Source: Leguminivora glycinivorella (lineage: Eukaryota; Arthropoda; Insecta; Lepidoptera; Tortricidae). Taken from it: DNA of 64,000 nucleotides. A program made the position numbers and the translations under genes. The stretch's first letter is position 1; each line of letters begins with the position of its first letter. The notes under the pieces were generated by a model. It worked only from the letters and a program-made list of their open reading frames with translations. It ran no database searches and was not told the DNA's origin. This document shows, piece by piece, positions 40,191 through 50,174 of this stretch. The DNA is taken from the NCBI RefSeq assembly GCF_023078275.1, contig NC_062990.1:15143549-15207548 (forward strand), given 5' to 3'.

Positions 40191-40315
40191 TAAACTCTTT
40201 ATTGTACAAAACACAAAACACAAATATGACACAGGATAGACAGTACAAAGGCGAACTTATCCCTTTAAGGGATTTCTTCCAGCTAACCTTTGAGTAGGTG
40301 AAATGTGATAAAGAA
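40191..40315 (-). mobile_element. LINE 3' UTR fragment
   Basis: Plus strand AACTCTTTATTGTACAAAAC, AAAGGCGAACTTATCCCTTT and TTCTTCCAGCTAACCTTTGA; comparable 3' UTR ends at 50530 and 60480 (CTCTACCAGT-type). Confidence 0.5.
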
Positions 40316-40366
40316 TGGTAGACAAATATAGCATGTGACTTTTAACCTGGGACGCAAAGAGGTATT

Positions 40367-40563
40367 TTTTAACCCCCGACGCAAAAACGACGGGCACGCG
40401 GTGTTATATGTATGACGTGTCTGTCTGTCTGTCTGTCTGTGTGTGTCTGTCTGTGCCATCGTAGCTCCCGAACGGATAAACCGATTTCGATTTAGTTTTT
40501 TCTATTTGAAAACTGAGTTAGTCGGGGTTTTTTTTTCAAAATTTTAATTTTGTAGTTAGGTTA
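40367..40563 (+). repeat. Rep-A with a 3' deletion
   Basis: AACCCCCGACGCAAAAACGA to TTTTAATTTTGTAGTTAGG; GGGAGTGTTC...ATCGG is deleted. Confidence 0.8.
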
Positions 40564-40690
40564 TTGTGAGTGTCATGGAAATTAACACTATAAGTAGGAT
40601 AGGTATAAGTTATACCTTTTTAACATGTACCAACAAATAAATAATAATTAGTGAGAGAACCTTAAGAGTAACAGAATAATTAAGTATTCC

Positions 40691-40935
40691 CCGTGTGGTG
40701 ACGGGTCAAGAATTTCACCACCCCCTTTCTTCCCGTGGGTGTCGTAGAAGTCGACTGTGGGATATGGGTTAAATTGTGGCGTAGGCGAGAGGCTGGCAAC
40801 CTGTCACCGCAATGGCACAATTTCGATTTCTATCAACCCCTTTTTGCCAAGAGTGGCACTGAAGCTTTAGTAGTTTCAAGTGTTCTGCCTACCCCTTTAT
40901 GGGATACAGGCGTGATTATATGTATGTTATATGTA
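40691..40935 (+). mobile_element. SINE-R, near full length
   Basis: CCCCGTGTGGTGACGGGTCA to GGCGTGATTATATGTATGTT. No clean duplication seen. Confidence 0.8.
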
Positions 40936-41920
40936 TACACCGTGTTTTACTTAACACTAAAAACCTGAAAACTGTTTGTTCAGAATCGAGAGTAGAATCG
41001 ATTGAGCTATATCTTGATGGGGGTAATATTTTTTGTTTTAATTTGTATTATTAGTTATTGTTTACGTGCCCATTCTACAAATTTGTAATACAACATTGTG
41101 CATATCATATTGTTAGAGGTTGTATACCTTTTTCAGTATTTAAGGGTATTAATACTGGCTGGTTACTTGGACGATTATTTTTTCCGCTACGAGATAGACG
41201 TTGTGCGTCAGTTTAATTTTAAAGTTTATCATAAGTCATAACAAATTGAACTCGTACCTAATTACAACCTTGTCATTTTGAATTTTAGGTATAAATTTGC
41301 TTACTGAGTCACCTGTCCAATTTGAAGTTTCCTGTTACACAGGTTAAAGTGCTTTACATTGACATAGCTGTCTATTGGTAAACCTTATGTCGTTGCAGTA
41401 ACGTACACAATTAAACAGTTTGAAGGTTTATGATGGTAGCTAGCAATTATTTTATTGAGTGTAGAGTTAAAAGCCGAGTAGAGCTGCACAGGAAATTTAA
41501 AACTCAATTTAAAAAAATAATAATAATCAGATTAAAAAATGAACATTCTGGATACGTTTAAAAAAATAAAAATCAGTTGGGGTGTCTGAGCTTTTGAGTA
41601 ATACCGGAAACACCGTGTATATATAAAAATTAAGTGTCAAGTATCTGACACTCTTCTCTCGGACGCTGCTCGTCTGCTCGTTTGCAACCATTGTAAAAAC
41701 CCAAACAAAATAGCCAAAGGGCATCCAATCGAAATAATTTAAGTGTATCACGGTGTAATTTTTAAGGGCCTTTCGAAGGAATGCGGGGGGAGGGGTGGGG
41801 GGTTTAATGGGCTAAATATTTTGAGCTCCAGATAATTCGTGGGTGGAGGGATAGCAGCAAAAGGTCAAGCTTTTTCGTCATCCATACTCTAGGTACTTAA
41901 TATTTTAATAAATGAAAAAG
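40936..41920. other. Spacer, no recognised feature
   Basis: No frame longer than about 75 codons and no repeat of the window's families; a G-rich run GCGGGGGGAGGGGTGGGGGG near 41782. Confidence 0.45.
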
Positions 41921-41923
41921 TGA

Positions 41924-42063
41924 CGCCGTGTCTTGCGTGGGCGACGGTCGCGCGACCGTCTCCGTCGCGTCTCATACTTCCATATCGATAAGGTTTGATT
42001 TCGTATGCGTCGCATCGCCGTCGCGCGACCATCGCGCGACCGTCGCCCACGCAAGCCACGGCG
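41924..42063. mobile_element. MITE-H1 copy 4 (140 bp, TGA duplication)
   Basis: TGA at 41921-41923 and 42064-42066, which fixes the duplication as TNA. Two 11-base units in the right arm. Confidence 0.85.
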
Positions 42064-42159
42064 TGAGTGTGTCTGTCATGGCAAAACGGAATCGACGTGA
42101 TTTTTTCGTGAAAAGTTAAACCGTGTACCGTGATATTACACTGTTACTCGGTAATATTA

Positions 42160-42425
42160 CTTTCGTTCCGGAGTTCGGAGGTCGTGGGTTCGAACCCGCG
42201 AGCCGGGGTGTTGCCAATGAGTTTTTCGGAATTTATGATTTGCCAGTCTCTTTTCGGTGAAGGAAAACATCGTGAGGAAACCGGAATAATTCCAATAAGG
42301 TTCTAGTTTCGGGTTGGATGGCAGTAGCTTTCGTAAAAACTAGTGCCTACGCCTAATCTTGGGATTAGTGACCCTAGGCGGCTATGAGCCGTGGCAAATG
42401 CCCGGATAACGCAAGGAGGATGATG
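42160..42425 (+). mobile_element. SINE-C
   Basis: Starts in the head (GGAGGTCGTGGGTTCGAACC) and ends GCAAGGAGGATGATG. ACTCGGTAATATTA (42146-42159) and ACTCGGTATTAATATTA (42426 on) look like a duplication with a later indel. Confidence 0.75.
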
Positions 42426-42456
42426 ACTCGGTATTAATATTATTATTTACTGCTAA

Positions 42457-42607
42457 CGCCGTGGCTTGCGTGGGCGACGGTCGCGCGATGGTCGCACGAC
42501 GGCGATGCGACGCATACGAAATCGAACCTTATCGATATGGAAGTATGAGACGCGACGGCGACGGTCGCGCGACGGTCGCCCGACCGTCGCCCACGCAAGA
42601 CACGGCG
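42457..42607. mobile_element. MITE-H1 copy 5 (151 bp, TAA duplication)
   Basis: TAA at 42454-42456 and 42608-42610. Two 11-base units in both arms. Confidence 0.85.
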
Positions 42608-42824
42608 TAATAAATTTGCAATGTTCAGTTGTTCGTTGCTGACGCTACAGCAGCTAAAGTATTAGCAAAGAAGATTGGCCGTAAGTCGGCCCATTTGACG
42701 CTGATTCACAATAACGCGGGGCGGGTAGTAACACTTTTCAATAAAACGGTATACAGGATGAATTAATGTGGAGACGAGACAAAATATTAACAATAAGATA
42801 GACTGTTGATTCAACAACAAACAT

Positions 42825-43255
42825 ACAATAGTTATTTGTTTTAAAAGGAGTCAAAGTTGTTTAACCGTACGTGCCAATATTGAAGCCCGAGCTAGCGAAA
42901 GATTTCAATATTGAACCGCGAGCGTAGAGAGTGGGTCAAAAAGTGGAATTTTGAACGTTGCGAGGGTTTCAAGGCACGAAGGTTAAACAAACTTTGCCGC
43001 AGAGTGAAACACAAAATTTTTCACCACACCAATACGAACAAAATAATGACTATAAAACATCAAACTAAATCAAATCTATCAATGTGTTCAAAATTTATAA
43101 TTCAAATTATCATTTATAGGTAGTTTATACCAGCCATCTCAAGATGTTAAGTTATATTTTGTATGTAATTACTTTGCACTCTTGTGGATAAAATGCAATT
43201 TTGCTATCTGTGTTCGAATAGCAAAGTAAGCCTTTATCAGTTGGTGTGGTGAAAC
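42825..43255 (+). repeat. AGTGGTTC/TTGGTGTGGTGAAA repeat
   Basis: GTCAAAGTTGTTTAACCGTA, CCGAGCTAGCGAAAGATTTC, CAAACTTTGCCGCAGAGTGA, end TCAGTTGGTGTGGTGAAACA. Confidence 0.7.
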
Positions 43256-43272
43256 AGAAAAATCCTGGCATT

Positions 43273-43605
43273 TGACTTAGGCCTTATTGGGAATAGTCCG
43301 GTTTCCTCACGATGTTTTCCTTCACCTATCCTGTTGATAATGTTTTCATGTTTTTATAATTTTTGCATGTCGTTCACCGACTGAATACTGTCACCTAATG
43401 TACCTCAACATCATGTACCATATGTTAATATTAAGTATTCTAGCAAATAAACTATTCTGATTCTGATTCTGACCGAAAAGCGACTGGAAAATATCAAATG
43501 ACAGTTCGTACATAAGTTTCGAAAAACTCATTGGTACGAACCGGGGTTAGAATCCTTGACCGTCGGATCGAAAGTTGCACGGTCTTACCGCTAATTTATC
43601 AGCGT
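43273..43605 (-). mobile_element. SINE-C interrupted by a LINE 3' end
   Basis: AGGCCTTATTGGGAATAGTC to CCTTCACC, the insertion at 43325-43470, then CCGAAAAGCGACTGGAAAAT to TACCGCTAATTTATCAGCG. The SINE 3' part is missing. Confidence 0.75.
43325..43473 (+). mobile_element. LINE 3' UTR insertion with (GATTCT)n tail
   Basis: TATCCTGTTGATAATGTTTT to AGCAAATAAACTATTC and TGATTCTGATTCTGA. AATAAA plus a hexanucleotide tail marks a LINE 3' terminus. Only about 148 bases long, with ACC at both edges. Confidence 0.65.
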
Positions 43606-43629
43606 TTTTATTATTTACGTAAGTATAGA

Positions 43630-43815
43630 TCCATACTATACTATAATATTATAAATGGGAAAGTGTGTGTGTCTGTTTGTTCGTCCGTCTTTCACGGCAA
43701 AACGGAGCGACGAATTGACGTGATTTTTTAAGTGGAGATATTTGAAGGGATGTAAAGTGACATAAGCTATTTTTTGTCTCTTTCTAACGCGAGCGAAGCC
43801 GCGTGCAAAAGCTAA
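43630..43815 (+). mobile_element. Lep1-type Helitron with CTAA end
   Basis: TCCATACTATAC to GCCGCGTGCAAAAGCTAA, flanked by A and T; the terminal G is replaced by A. Confidence 0.8.
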
Positions 43816-44081
43816 TAGTATCTTTATAAGTTGAAAAATTTCTTACAACAGGTACCTAGCTTTACCTGAAACAATCCTGAAAAGGTAAAAAATTCAGCAC
43901 CTGACCCTTCCCTTATTATTTATTTATTGCGCCATACATAATGCTTTTTGGATTTGAATAATGTTCGTTTTTCCTTTATTATTTCAAAAAGCTGGCGACT
44001 GTGAATCGTTCGGAAAAATATTGAAAGGTAATTCATATTTGAATAATATTATTGGTGAAATTTTGTGTGTCAATTTGTTAT

Positions 44082-44308
44082 TAACCCCCGACGCAAAAAC
44101 GACGGGGTGTTATAAGTTTGACGTGTCTGTCTGTATGTCTGTCTGTCTTTCTGTGGCGTCGTAGCTCCCGAACGGATGAACTGATTTACATTTTTTTTGT
44201 CTGAAATCTGAGTTAGTCGGGAGTGTTCTTAGCCATGTTTCATGAAAATCGGTCCACTATGTCGCGGACGGGGTTTTTTCAAAATTTTAATTTTGCGGTT
44301 AGGTTATT
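44082..44308 (+). repeat. Rep-A, full length
   Basis: AACCCCCGACGCAAAAACGA to TTTTAATTTTGCGGTTAGGT. Confidence 0.8.
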
Positions 44309-44348
44309 TTATTCTAGTTATTGTACAATTCCAATGGTTGAGCCGAAT

Positions 44349-44461
44349 AATAAATAAATAAATAAATATTGGGGACACCTTACACATATCAACTTAGTCC
44401 CAAACTAAGCAAAGCTTGGTACTATTTATGATGGGTGCTAAGCGACGATATACATACTTAA
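44349..44461 (-). mobile_element. SINE-D 3' half
   Basis: (AAAT)n, ATTGGGGACACCTTACACAT, ATGGGTGCTAAGCGACGATA; stops at TTAAATAGA where a Helitron fragment begins. Confidence 0.75.
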
Positions 44462-44618
44462 ATAGAAAGTGTGTGTCTGTTTGTTTGTCCGTCTTTCACG
44501 GCAAAACGGAGCGACGAATTGACGTAATTTTATAAAAGGTGATAGTTGAAGGGATGGAGAGTGACCTAGGCTACTTTTTGTCTCTTTCTAACGTGAGCGA
44601 AGCCGCGGGCAATAACTA
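44462..44618 (+). mobile_element. Helitron, 5'-truncated
   Basis: AAGTGTGTGTCTGTTTG to GCGAAGCCGCGGGCAATAAC and CTAG; the TCCATACT end is lost at the junction with SINE-D. Confidence 0.75.
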
Positions 44619-44763
44619 GTTACTGATAATTCTATTAGGTATGCCAACACTCGTAATTAGGAAATGAATTATTCAGCGTATTATGAGACAGTGTGTACGT
44701 TTGCCTTAGTTATTATTAATTGCTGTTGACTTGTATTAGATGACGGGTCCTGTTCGAAATTGA

Positions 44764-44825
44764 GTAGATTCGTTTTCACATTATCCGATCCGATATCGGA
44801 CGTAGGACCGATATCCTATATACAA
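44764..44825. mobile_element. MITE-H2, one end only
   Basis: TTCGTTTTCACATTATCCGA and CGGACGTAGGACCGATATCC; the opposite terminus is missing. Confidence 0.65.
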
Positions 44826-44866
44826 AATATTATTTTGTAATACCAATTTGATTTCACCTAGTATAA

Positions 44867-45110
44867 TCCATACTAATATTATAAATGGGACAGTGTGTGT
44901 GTCTGTTTGTTTGTCCGTCTTTCACGGCAAAACGGAGCGATAGATTGACGTGATTTTTTTGAGTGGAGATAGTTGAAGGGATGGAGAGTAACATAGGCAA
45001 CTTTTTGTCTCTTGCTAGCCCCCCACTTGTCTAAAAAGGGGTGAAATTCAATATGGAGCATTCTGCAATTTTCGACTTTAACGCGAGCGAAGCTGCGAGC
45101 AAAATGCTAG
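44867..45110 (+). mobile_element. Helitron with an extra internal segment
   Basis: TCCATACTAATATTATAAAT to AGCTGCGAGCAAAATGCTAG, A/T flanks. It adds CTAGCCCCCCACTTGTCTAA and TTCAATATGGAGCATTCTGC near the 3' end, also found in the fragments at 12298 and 34688. Confidence 0.8.
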
Positions 45111-45404
45111 TATATATTCATATTCATTTATGTATTCATAAAATTAAAAATTTTACATGTCAAAGTTAAAGTTAAATTATCGTGTTGTAACTTTCTAATT
45201 TTATACGTTGTTATGTGTTATTTAAGTTTCATGGCGTTAGCTCACTGTAATGTCATGTTAACGTATCGACAAAATAAAATAAAAAAAAATAAAAATAAAT
45301 CATAATTAGGGTACAATACAATATTACATTTTAAAAATAGAAAATACTCTCAAACAAAAAAAAAGTATGTTTGCTTGTTTGCCACCGACGACGTATGAAA
45401 ACAA
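45111..45404. other. No recognised feature except a LINE-end scrap
   Basis: TTGCTTGTTTGCCACCGACG at 45371 is the 3' end word of the poly(A) LINE at 47.2-47.69 kb. Confidence 0.4.
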
Positions 45405-45618
45405 AATTGAAATTATATAAAAAAACCCCCGTCATGATTCCATGATTTCCATCAAACATGTCTAAATACACTCCCGACTAATTCAGCCTTCTAACAAAAA
45501 AAAACTTAATCTTAATCGGTTCAGCCGTTCTTGAGCTGCGATTTCACAGACAGACACAGACACAGACAGACAGACACGTCAAACTTATAACACCCCGTCG
45601 TTTTTGCGTCGGGGGTTA
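45405..45618 (-). repeat. Rep-A, diverged
   Basis: AAACCCCCGTCATGATTCCA to CACCCCGTCGTTTTTGCGTC. Confidence 0.7.
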
Positions 45619-45964
45619 AAAATGAAATGGCTTAATAATATTATTATCTACAAAATCTATCTAAGATGATAAGCTAAATTAGATCAAATTTAATATTAAC
45701 GCTTAACCTAACCATTGTAGATACACGACTAGTAGATGATTATTAACTGAATAATTTAGGATTCTAGACAGTCCACAATTTCAATTAATTTGTAATTAAG
45801 TAGTTTTCTATTTAGACAGGTTTATAGCCTTCTGCTTAATCCATAACTTCAAACGACATTAAATTTTGAAACATTTTGTCAAAAAGATTTTCTTTTATTA
45901 TTTCCATGTACTTTTATCTTTTCTCTTATGCTAGGGTTTTAACAATATGAATATAAAAGTAAAA
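45619..45964. other. No recognised feature
   Basis: AT-rich spacer. Confidence 0.4.
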
Positions 45965-45974
45965 TAGAAAAACA

Positions 45975-46165
45975 ACTTGAAGGGTGACTAGGCCTTATTG
46001 GTATTGGTCCAGTTTCCTCACGATATTTTCCTTCACTGAAAAGCAACTGGCAAAAATGATATTTCGCACATAAGTTCTGAAAAACTCATTGTTACCAGCC
46101 GCGGTTCGAACCCGCGACCTCCGGATTGAAAGTCGCACGCTTTTACTACTAGGCCACCAGCGTTT
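45975..46165 (-). mobile_element. SINE-C, 3'-truncated
   Basis: GGGTGACTAGGCCTTATTGG to TAGGCCACCAGCG. The B box GGTTCGAACCCGCGACC is complete on plus as its complement. Confidence 0.75.
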
Positions 46166-46457
46166 TTTAAAGTAAGAAAATTAATACATTACATAAAAAA
46201 ATACTCTTAAAACAAGAGTAAGTAAATCGAAAGCAAAGCATTACAAATACAAAAATCCTTTCATCGCACTAAAGAGAATTAATATCCATTACCCTAATAA
46301 TTCCTATTTAGTATAAAACCCTCCTTAAAACCAAAGACATTTGTAACTCCGTATAGACGGATAAAGTCTAAAATTATAACCACAAAATTAAAACTTTTGA
46401 AAAAACCCCCGACGGTGACATAGTGGACCGATTTTCATGAAACATGGCTAAGAACAC

Positions 46458-46779
46458 AGAACTTAATTTAGATAGAAGAAACAAATTCATATATTTGTAT
46501 AGGGGCCGAGCGTGTCAAATTTTGTACTGAAGTTGATTCTTGCCTGTAATTTTAAATATGTCTCAGGCTCTTGATTGTTCATAATTTTTGTGTTGTTGCA
46601 ATTGAATATCACGTAACGAGGCATTTTTTATGTTTTGGTTGACTTCAACTTACAAAAATTGACGCCCGAAAGCTGCAAGCTGCGAGTAAAGACGGACAAC
46701 TCAGTGGATTTCGCTGAGTTCATTTGACACGCTAAGTAGATACGTTTGCTTGATCTATGGTAAGTATATATGACATCTG
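46458..46779. mobile_element. 322-bp insertion with a 13-base target duplication
   Basis: Bounded by TGGCTAAGAACAC (46445-46457 and 46780-46792). Internal CCGAGCGTGTCAAATTTTGT and TTCATTTGACACGCT are subterminal inverted words. Minus strand has a short frame MPRYVIFNCNNTKIMNNQEP without database-recognisable domain by eye. No A-rich tail at either end. Confidence 0.7.
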
Positions 46780-46834
46780 TGGCTAAGAACACTCCCGACT
46801 AACTTAGCTTTCAGACAAAAAAAATTATTTACAC

Positions 46835-46835
<1 letters not shown>

Positions 46836-46882
<47 letters not shown>

Positions 46883-46929
46883 ACGGACGGACGGACGGAC
46901 GGACGGACGGACGGACGGACGGACGGACG

Positions 46930-46961
<32 letters not shown>

Positions 46962-46978
46962 AACAGACAGACAGACAG

Positions 46979-47013
<35 letters not shown>

Positions 47014-47035
47014 GACAGACAGACAGACAGACACG
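46836..47035. repeat. Compound tetranucleotide microsatellite (CAGA)n(CGGA)n(CAGA)n
   Basis: About 200 bases with a central run of some 16 CGGA/CGGA-like units flanked by CAGA and CAAA units. The 69-codon minus frame (SVCLSVRPSV...) is a translation of the repeat only. Confidence 0.9.
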
Positions 47036-47199
47036 TTACACGGGGGTTAAAAAACGTACCTAAAGCAAAGCCCTAGAGAAATAGGCTGTACGGTGGCCTA
47101 GCTGGCGATACATCTTTGGGGAACGCTTGGCTAGGCGCTAATATCAATATTTGACATCTTAACTCATATCAAGCTAAGAATATGGGCCAAATTGTCAAA

Positions 47200-47688
47200 A
47201 CTGAAGGAGGAGGTAGGGCATAGCGAATGATATTCCGCTTTGTGTGGTAGGGCACAGCACAGCGGATATCGTCTCGCTCGAATCTAGAGCAGAGCCCAAC
47301 TGGGGTAGTACCTCCGCCTTACAGAAGACCGCAGCCAAATAGCACTAGACCCTACTCATAGTGTTGTGTTCCTGTCGGTGAGTAAGACTGCCAGAGCTCA
47401 ACGAGGGTGCGGTGTGCTGATGACGGGAGGACTTACGGAACTAACTTGTTCCGTCTATTGTCCTTTGAGTCGTCGGCAACCCGAACCCTCCTTAGAACTT
47501 GTACATTCCTTTTTGCTGTGTACTTAACACAGCAAAAGGGAGTGTACAAGTTTCTAATAGGGTGGCAACGCGCTTGTGACACTGTTTGAGTTGCAGGCGT
47601 CCATAGGTTACGGTGACCGCTTTACATCAGGCGGGCCGTATGCTTGTTTGCCACCGACGTAGTATTAAAAAAAAAAAAAAAAACTGAG
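47200..47688 (+). pseudogene. Poly(A)-tailed LINE, 3' end
   Basis: GCTCAACGAGGGTGCGGTGT, then codons for KGVYKFLIGWQRACDTV and a stop at 47587. The 3' UTR has GCAGGCGTCCATAGGTTACG and GCTTGTTTGCCACCGACGTA and a 17-base A tract (47671 on). Same family as the minus-strand copies at 15395 and 55185. Confidence 0.65.
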
Positions 47689-47934
47689 TTTTAAAAGTTT
47701 TAAGCGTGTGTTGTGTCGAGAGATGGCAGTCTATGCACTGTGATGACACATTTTACTTTGACAGTAACTCTCTATAATACTCGATCCTCTTTGCACAAAA
47801 ATAAAGATTCAACAGTTAGCTAAGCATTCCTTAAGTGATTGGACTCCACTACAAAGACATTAAATTTTCTATTCCAATCACTCCCTGTGTGGCAGCGGCT
47901 GGTACAAGTTAGGAGATGTAGCGGATTTCAAATA

Positions 47935-48157
47935 TTTAAAAGAAGAAACTGACTGACTGACTGACATATCGACGCATAGACGACACCGCTGGCCCTAGAG
48001 ATCCCAAATTTGGGACGTAGATTCCTTATAAGGCGTAAAGGAGCACTAAGAACCGATTTTTCAAAATTCACCTCTTAAAGGGTTGAAACGGGAGTCCAAA
48101 GTTTGCATGGGAAAACAAGATTACGTACGCGCGCGAAATCGCGGGAAAAAGCTAGTT
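47935..48157 (+). mobile_element. Helitron-like 3' end related to the 450-bp tandem units
   Basis: AAGAAGAAACTGACTGACTG, CCGCTGGCCCTAGAGATCCC, AGGAGCACTAAGAACCGATT to GAAATCGCGGGAAAAAGCTA and G. The GC-rich hairpin before CTAG is as in Lep1 elements. Confidence 0.65.
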
Positions 48158-48375
48158 TTTAACTAAAGGCTACCAGACAAATAAAAGTCAAAACTCAAAA
48201 TTCCTAAACTGAATCTGGTGTTTCATTTTCTTTCACAAAGCAATAAATAATTTACAATGGCATGAAAAGACGGTATGTCATTTTTTTACAGACTGGTCGA
48301 CGATTGACCCTAGTCACACCTGATGGAAAGTGAAGACCGAGGTCATATTTTTCAAGAAACACCAATGGTAGGAGC

Positions 48376-48665
48376 TTTCGATCCGGAGGTCGCGGGTCCG
48401 AACCCGGCTCGTACCAATGAGTTTTTCTGAACTTATGTGCGAAATGTCATTTGATATTTGCCAGTCGCTTTTCGGTGAAGGAAAACATCGTGAGGAAACC
48501 GGACTAATTCCAATAAGGCCTAGTTACCCTTCGGATTGGAAGGTCAGATGGCAGTCGCTTTCGTAAAAACTAGTGCCTACGCCAAATCTTGCGATTAGTT
48601 GTCAAAGCGGACCCCAGGCTGCCATGAGCCGTGGCAAATGCCGGGATAACGCAAGAAGGATGATG
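48376..48665 (+). mobile_element. SINE-C with 15-base duplication
   Basis: Flanked by ACCAATGGTAGGAGC (48361-48375, 48666-48680), perfect. It starts within the head (TTTCGATCCGGAGGTCGCGG) and ends GAAGGATGATG. Confidence 0.9.
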
Positions 48666-48771
48666 ACCAATGGTAGGAGCGCATTCCATTCCTTTGGAGT
48701 CTCATTCTTGGTTTTAGTAATGGTACTGCCACACTAGTCAGCGCGCGATGGCGCGATGGGGACGACCTGGC

Positions 48772-48902
48772 CACGACATTGGTCTAAGCGCGACAGCGGT
48801 GAGCGGCGGCCATACATTGGAGCGAGACATAGCGATGGGACTTTTCATTCGCACGTATGGCTGCCGCTCACCGCTGTCGCGCTTAGACCAATGTCGTGGC
48901 CG
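48772..48902. mobile_element. Near-perfect hairpin element, copy 1
   Basis: CCACGACATTGGTCTAAGCG and CGACAGCGGTGAGCGGCGGC recur inverted as GCTGCCGCTCACCGCTGTCG and CGCTTAGACCAATGTCGTGG; arms about 45 bases, one mismatch. The loop has ATTGGAGCGAGACATAGCGA. Confidence 0.8.
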
Positions 48903-48935
48903 CAGGCCATCCCTGTCACACCGTGTTATATAACA

Positions 48936-49100
48936 CTAGCTTTTGCCTTCGGCTTCGCTCGCGCTAGAAAGAGACAAAAAGTAGCCTATGTCACTCTTCT
49001 TACCATCAACTATCTCCACTTCGCGTCGCTCCGTTGTGCCGTGAAAGACGGACAAACAAACAGACACACACACTTTCCCATTTATAATATTAAGTATGGA
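48936..49100 (-). mobile_element. Lep1-type Helitron
   Basis: CTAG and TTTGCCTTCGGCTTCGCTCG at left, TCCATACTTAATATTATAAA end at right on minus; A/T flanks. Confidence 0.8.
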
Positions 49101-49220
49101 TTTATAACAGCCCAGTGTGGGAGCACCAAAAGTACCTTCGTTTTGGGGGCGCTATTACCTTTCTCCGCACAAATGAATGTCATTTTGTTATAAAGTAATG
49201 TTTTAAACACTAGTTATGCC

Positions 49221-49332
49221 CTTATTCATAAACGTTCACTAAAGTTATCAAGCCGATAAAGTTCGTTTGTCCCTTTCCGACGTATTGGTGTGATAGAGAG
49301 GGACAAACGAACTTTATCGGCTTGATAACTTT
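49221..49332. repeat. Hairpin element of about 112 bp
   Basis: ACGTTCACTAAAGTTATCAA and GCCGATAAAGTTCGTTTGTC match inverted GACAAACGAACTTTATCGGC and TTGATAACTTTACTGAACGT; arms about 44 bases with one mismatch, loop about 20 bases. Confidence 0.8.
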
Positions 49333-49344
49333 ACTGAACGTAGA

Positions 49345-49398
49345 ATTTATTCTAAGCCTAGTGGCATCGATTGCAGACTTTTCTGCTAATCAGAAGTT
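49345..49398 (+). mobile_element. Cassette 3' tail fragment
   Basis: ATTTATTCTAAGCCTAGTGG and CATCGATTGCAGACTTTTCT, then CTAATCAGAAGTTAAAA, as at 24547-24606. Confidence 0.65.
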
Positions 49399-49615
49399 AA
49401 AAACGTCGACCGCGACATAGTGGACCGATTTTCATGAAACTTGACTTATAACACTCCCGACTAACTCAACTTTTAAACAAAAAAAACTAAATTGAAATCG
49501 TTTCATCCGTTCGGGAGCTACAATGCCACAGACAGACACACTCAGAGACAGACAGACAAACAGACAGACACGTCAAACTTATAACACCCCGTCGTTTTTG
49601 CGTCGGGGGTTAAAA
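49399..49615 (-). repeat. Rep-A, 5' end lost
   Basis: GTCGACCGCGACATAGTGGA to ACACCCCGTCGTTTTTGCGT. Confidence 0.8.
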
Positions 49616-49631
49616 ACGAACAAAAGATAAT

Positions 49632-49730
49632 CACTCCCGTGTAAATAAAAGAGACACGGCGATGTTTATAGTTACTCGCCCAGCGGTGAACTATCAATAT
49701 CGCCGTTTCTCTTTTATTTGCACGGGAGTG
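49632..49730. repeat. Hairpin element of about 99 bp
   Basis: TCACTCCCGTGTAAATAAAA, GAGACACGGCGATGTTTATA match inverted TCAATATCGCCGTTTCTCTT and TTATTTGCACGGGAGTG; loop CTCGCCCAGCGG. Confidence 0.8.
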
Positions 49731-49892
49731 CTGTTTGCGTTTGCGTTCCGATAACTCATAGCTTACTAGCTCGCGGTGGAACTAGCAGCGTTATGCAGCG
49801 TCGACTCAGGACACTTGTGTGAGCTTCAATAGTTTGACGCACGCCCCGCCCCGCTGCACGCTCAATATAAGCGTGCACTCAGGCCTCACGGC

Positions 49893-50032
49893 CCAGCCAC
49901 GACATTGGTCTAAGCGCGACAGCGGTGAGCGGCAGCCATACGTGCGAATGAAAAGTCCCATCGCTGTGTCTCGCTCCAATGTATGGCCGCCGCTCACCGC
50001 TGTCGCGCTTAGACCAATGTCGTGGCTGAGCC
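49893..50032. mobile_element. Near-perfect hairpin element, copy 2
   Basis: Same arms as 48772-48902, with the loop reversed (CGTGCGAATGAAAAGTCCCA first), and an extra outer stem TCACGGCCCAG/CTGAGCCGTCA. Confidence 0.8.
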
Positions 50033-50174
50033 GTCACACTTAGAAATTTGCGTTTATATAAAAACGCACTCTCCTGTAACTTGTAGCTAAAGCTGGTGAA
50101 ACCTGGAACCCGTTTATTGGTTCAACAAGGCTTGTTCAAACGGGATGAATGACGGATTTATATAACTACCTATT

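Larger units (their letters stand above)
46378..47055 (-). repeat. Rep-A, interrupted and with giant (CAGA)n/(CGGA)n
   Basis: ACCACAAAATTAAAACTTTT to TGGCTAAGAACAC, the insertion at 46458-46779, then GGCTAAGAACACTCCCGACT to the microsatellite and CACGGGGGTTAAAA-like end CACGTTACACGGGGGTT. The GTCGTTTTTGCG segment is lost. Confidence 0.75.

Noticed and set aside
41780..41802. G-quadruplex-like run GGGGGGAGGGGTGGGGGG
   Set aside because: A single short G-rich run without conservation or gene context; noted in the spacer entry only.
46825..47034. 69-codon minus-strand frame of SVCLSVRPSV-type repeats
   Set aside because: Pure translation of the tetranucleotide microsatellite.
48756..49193. 145-codon plus-strand frame
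   Set aside because: It runs through a hairpin element and a Helitron on the wrong strand; the two parts are independent insertions.
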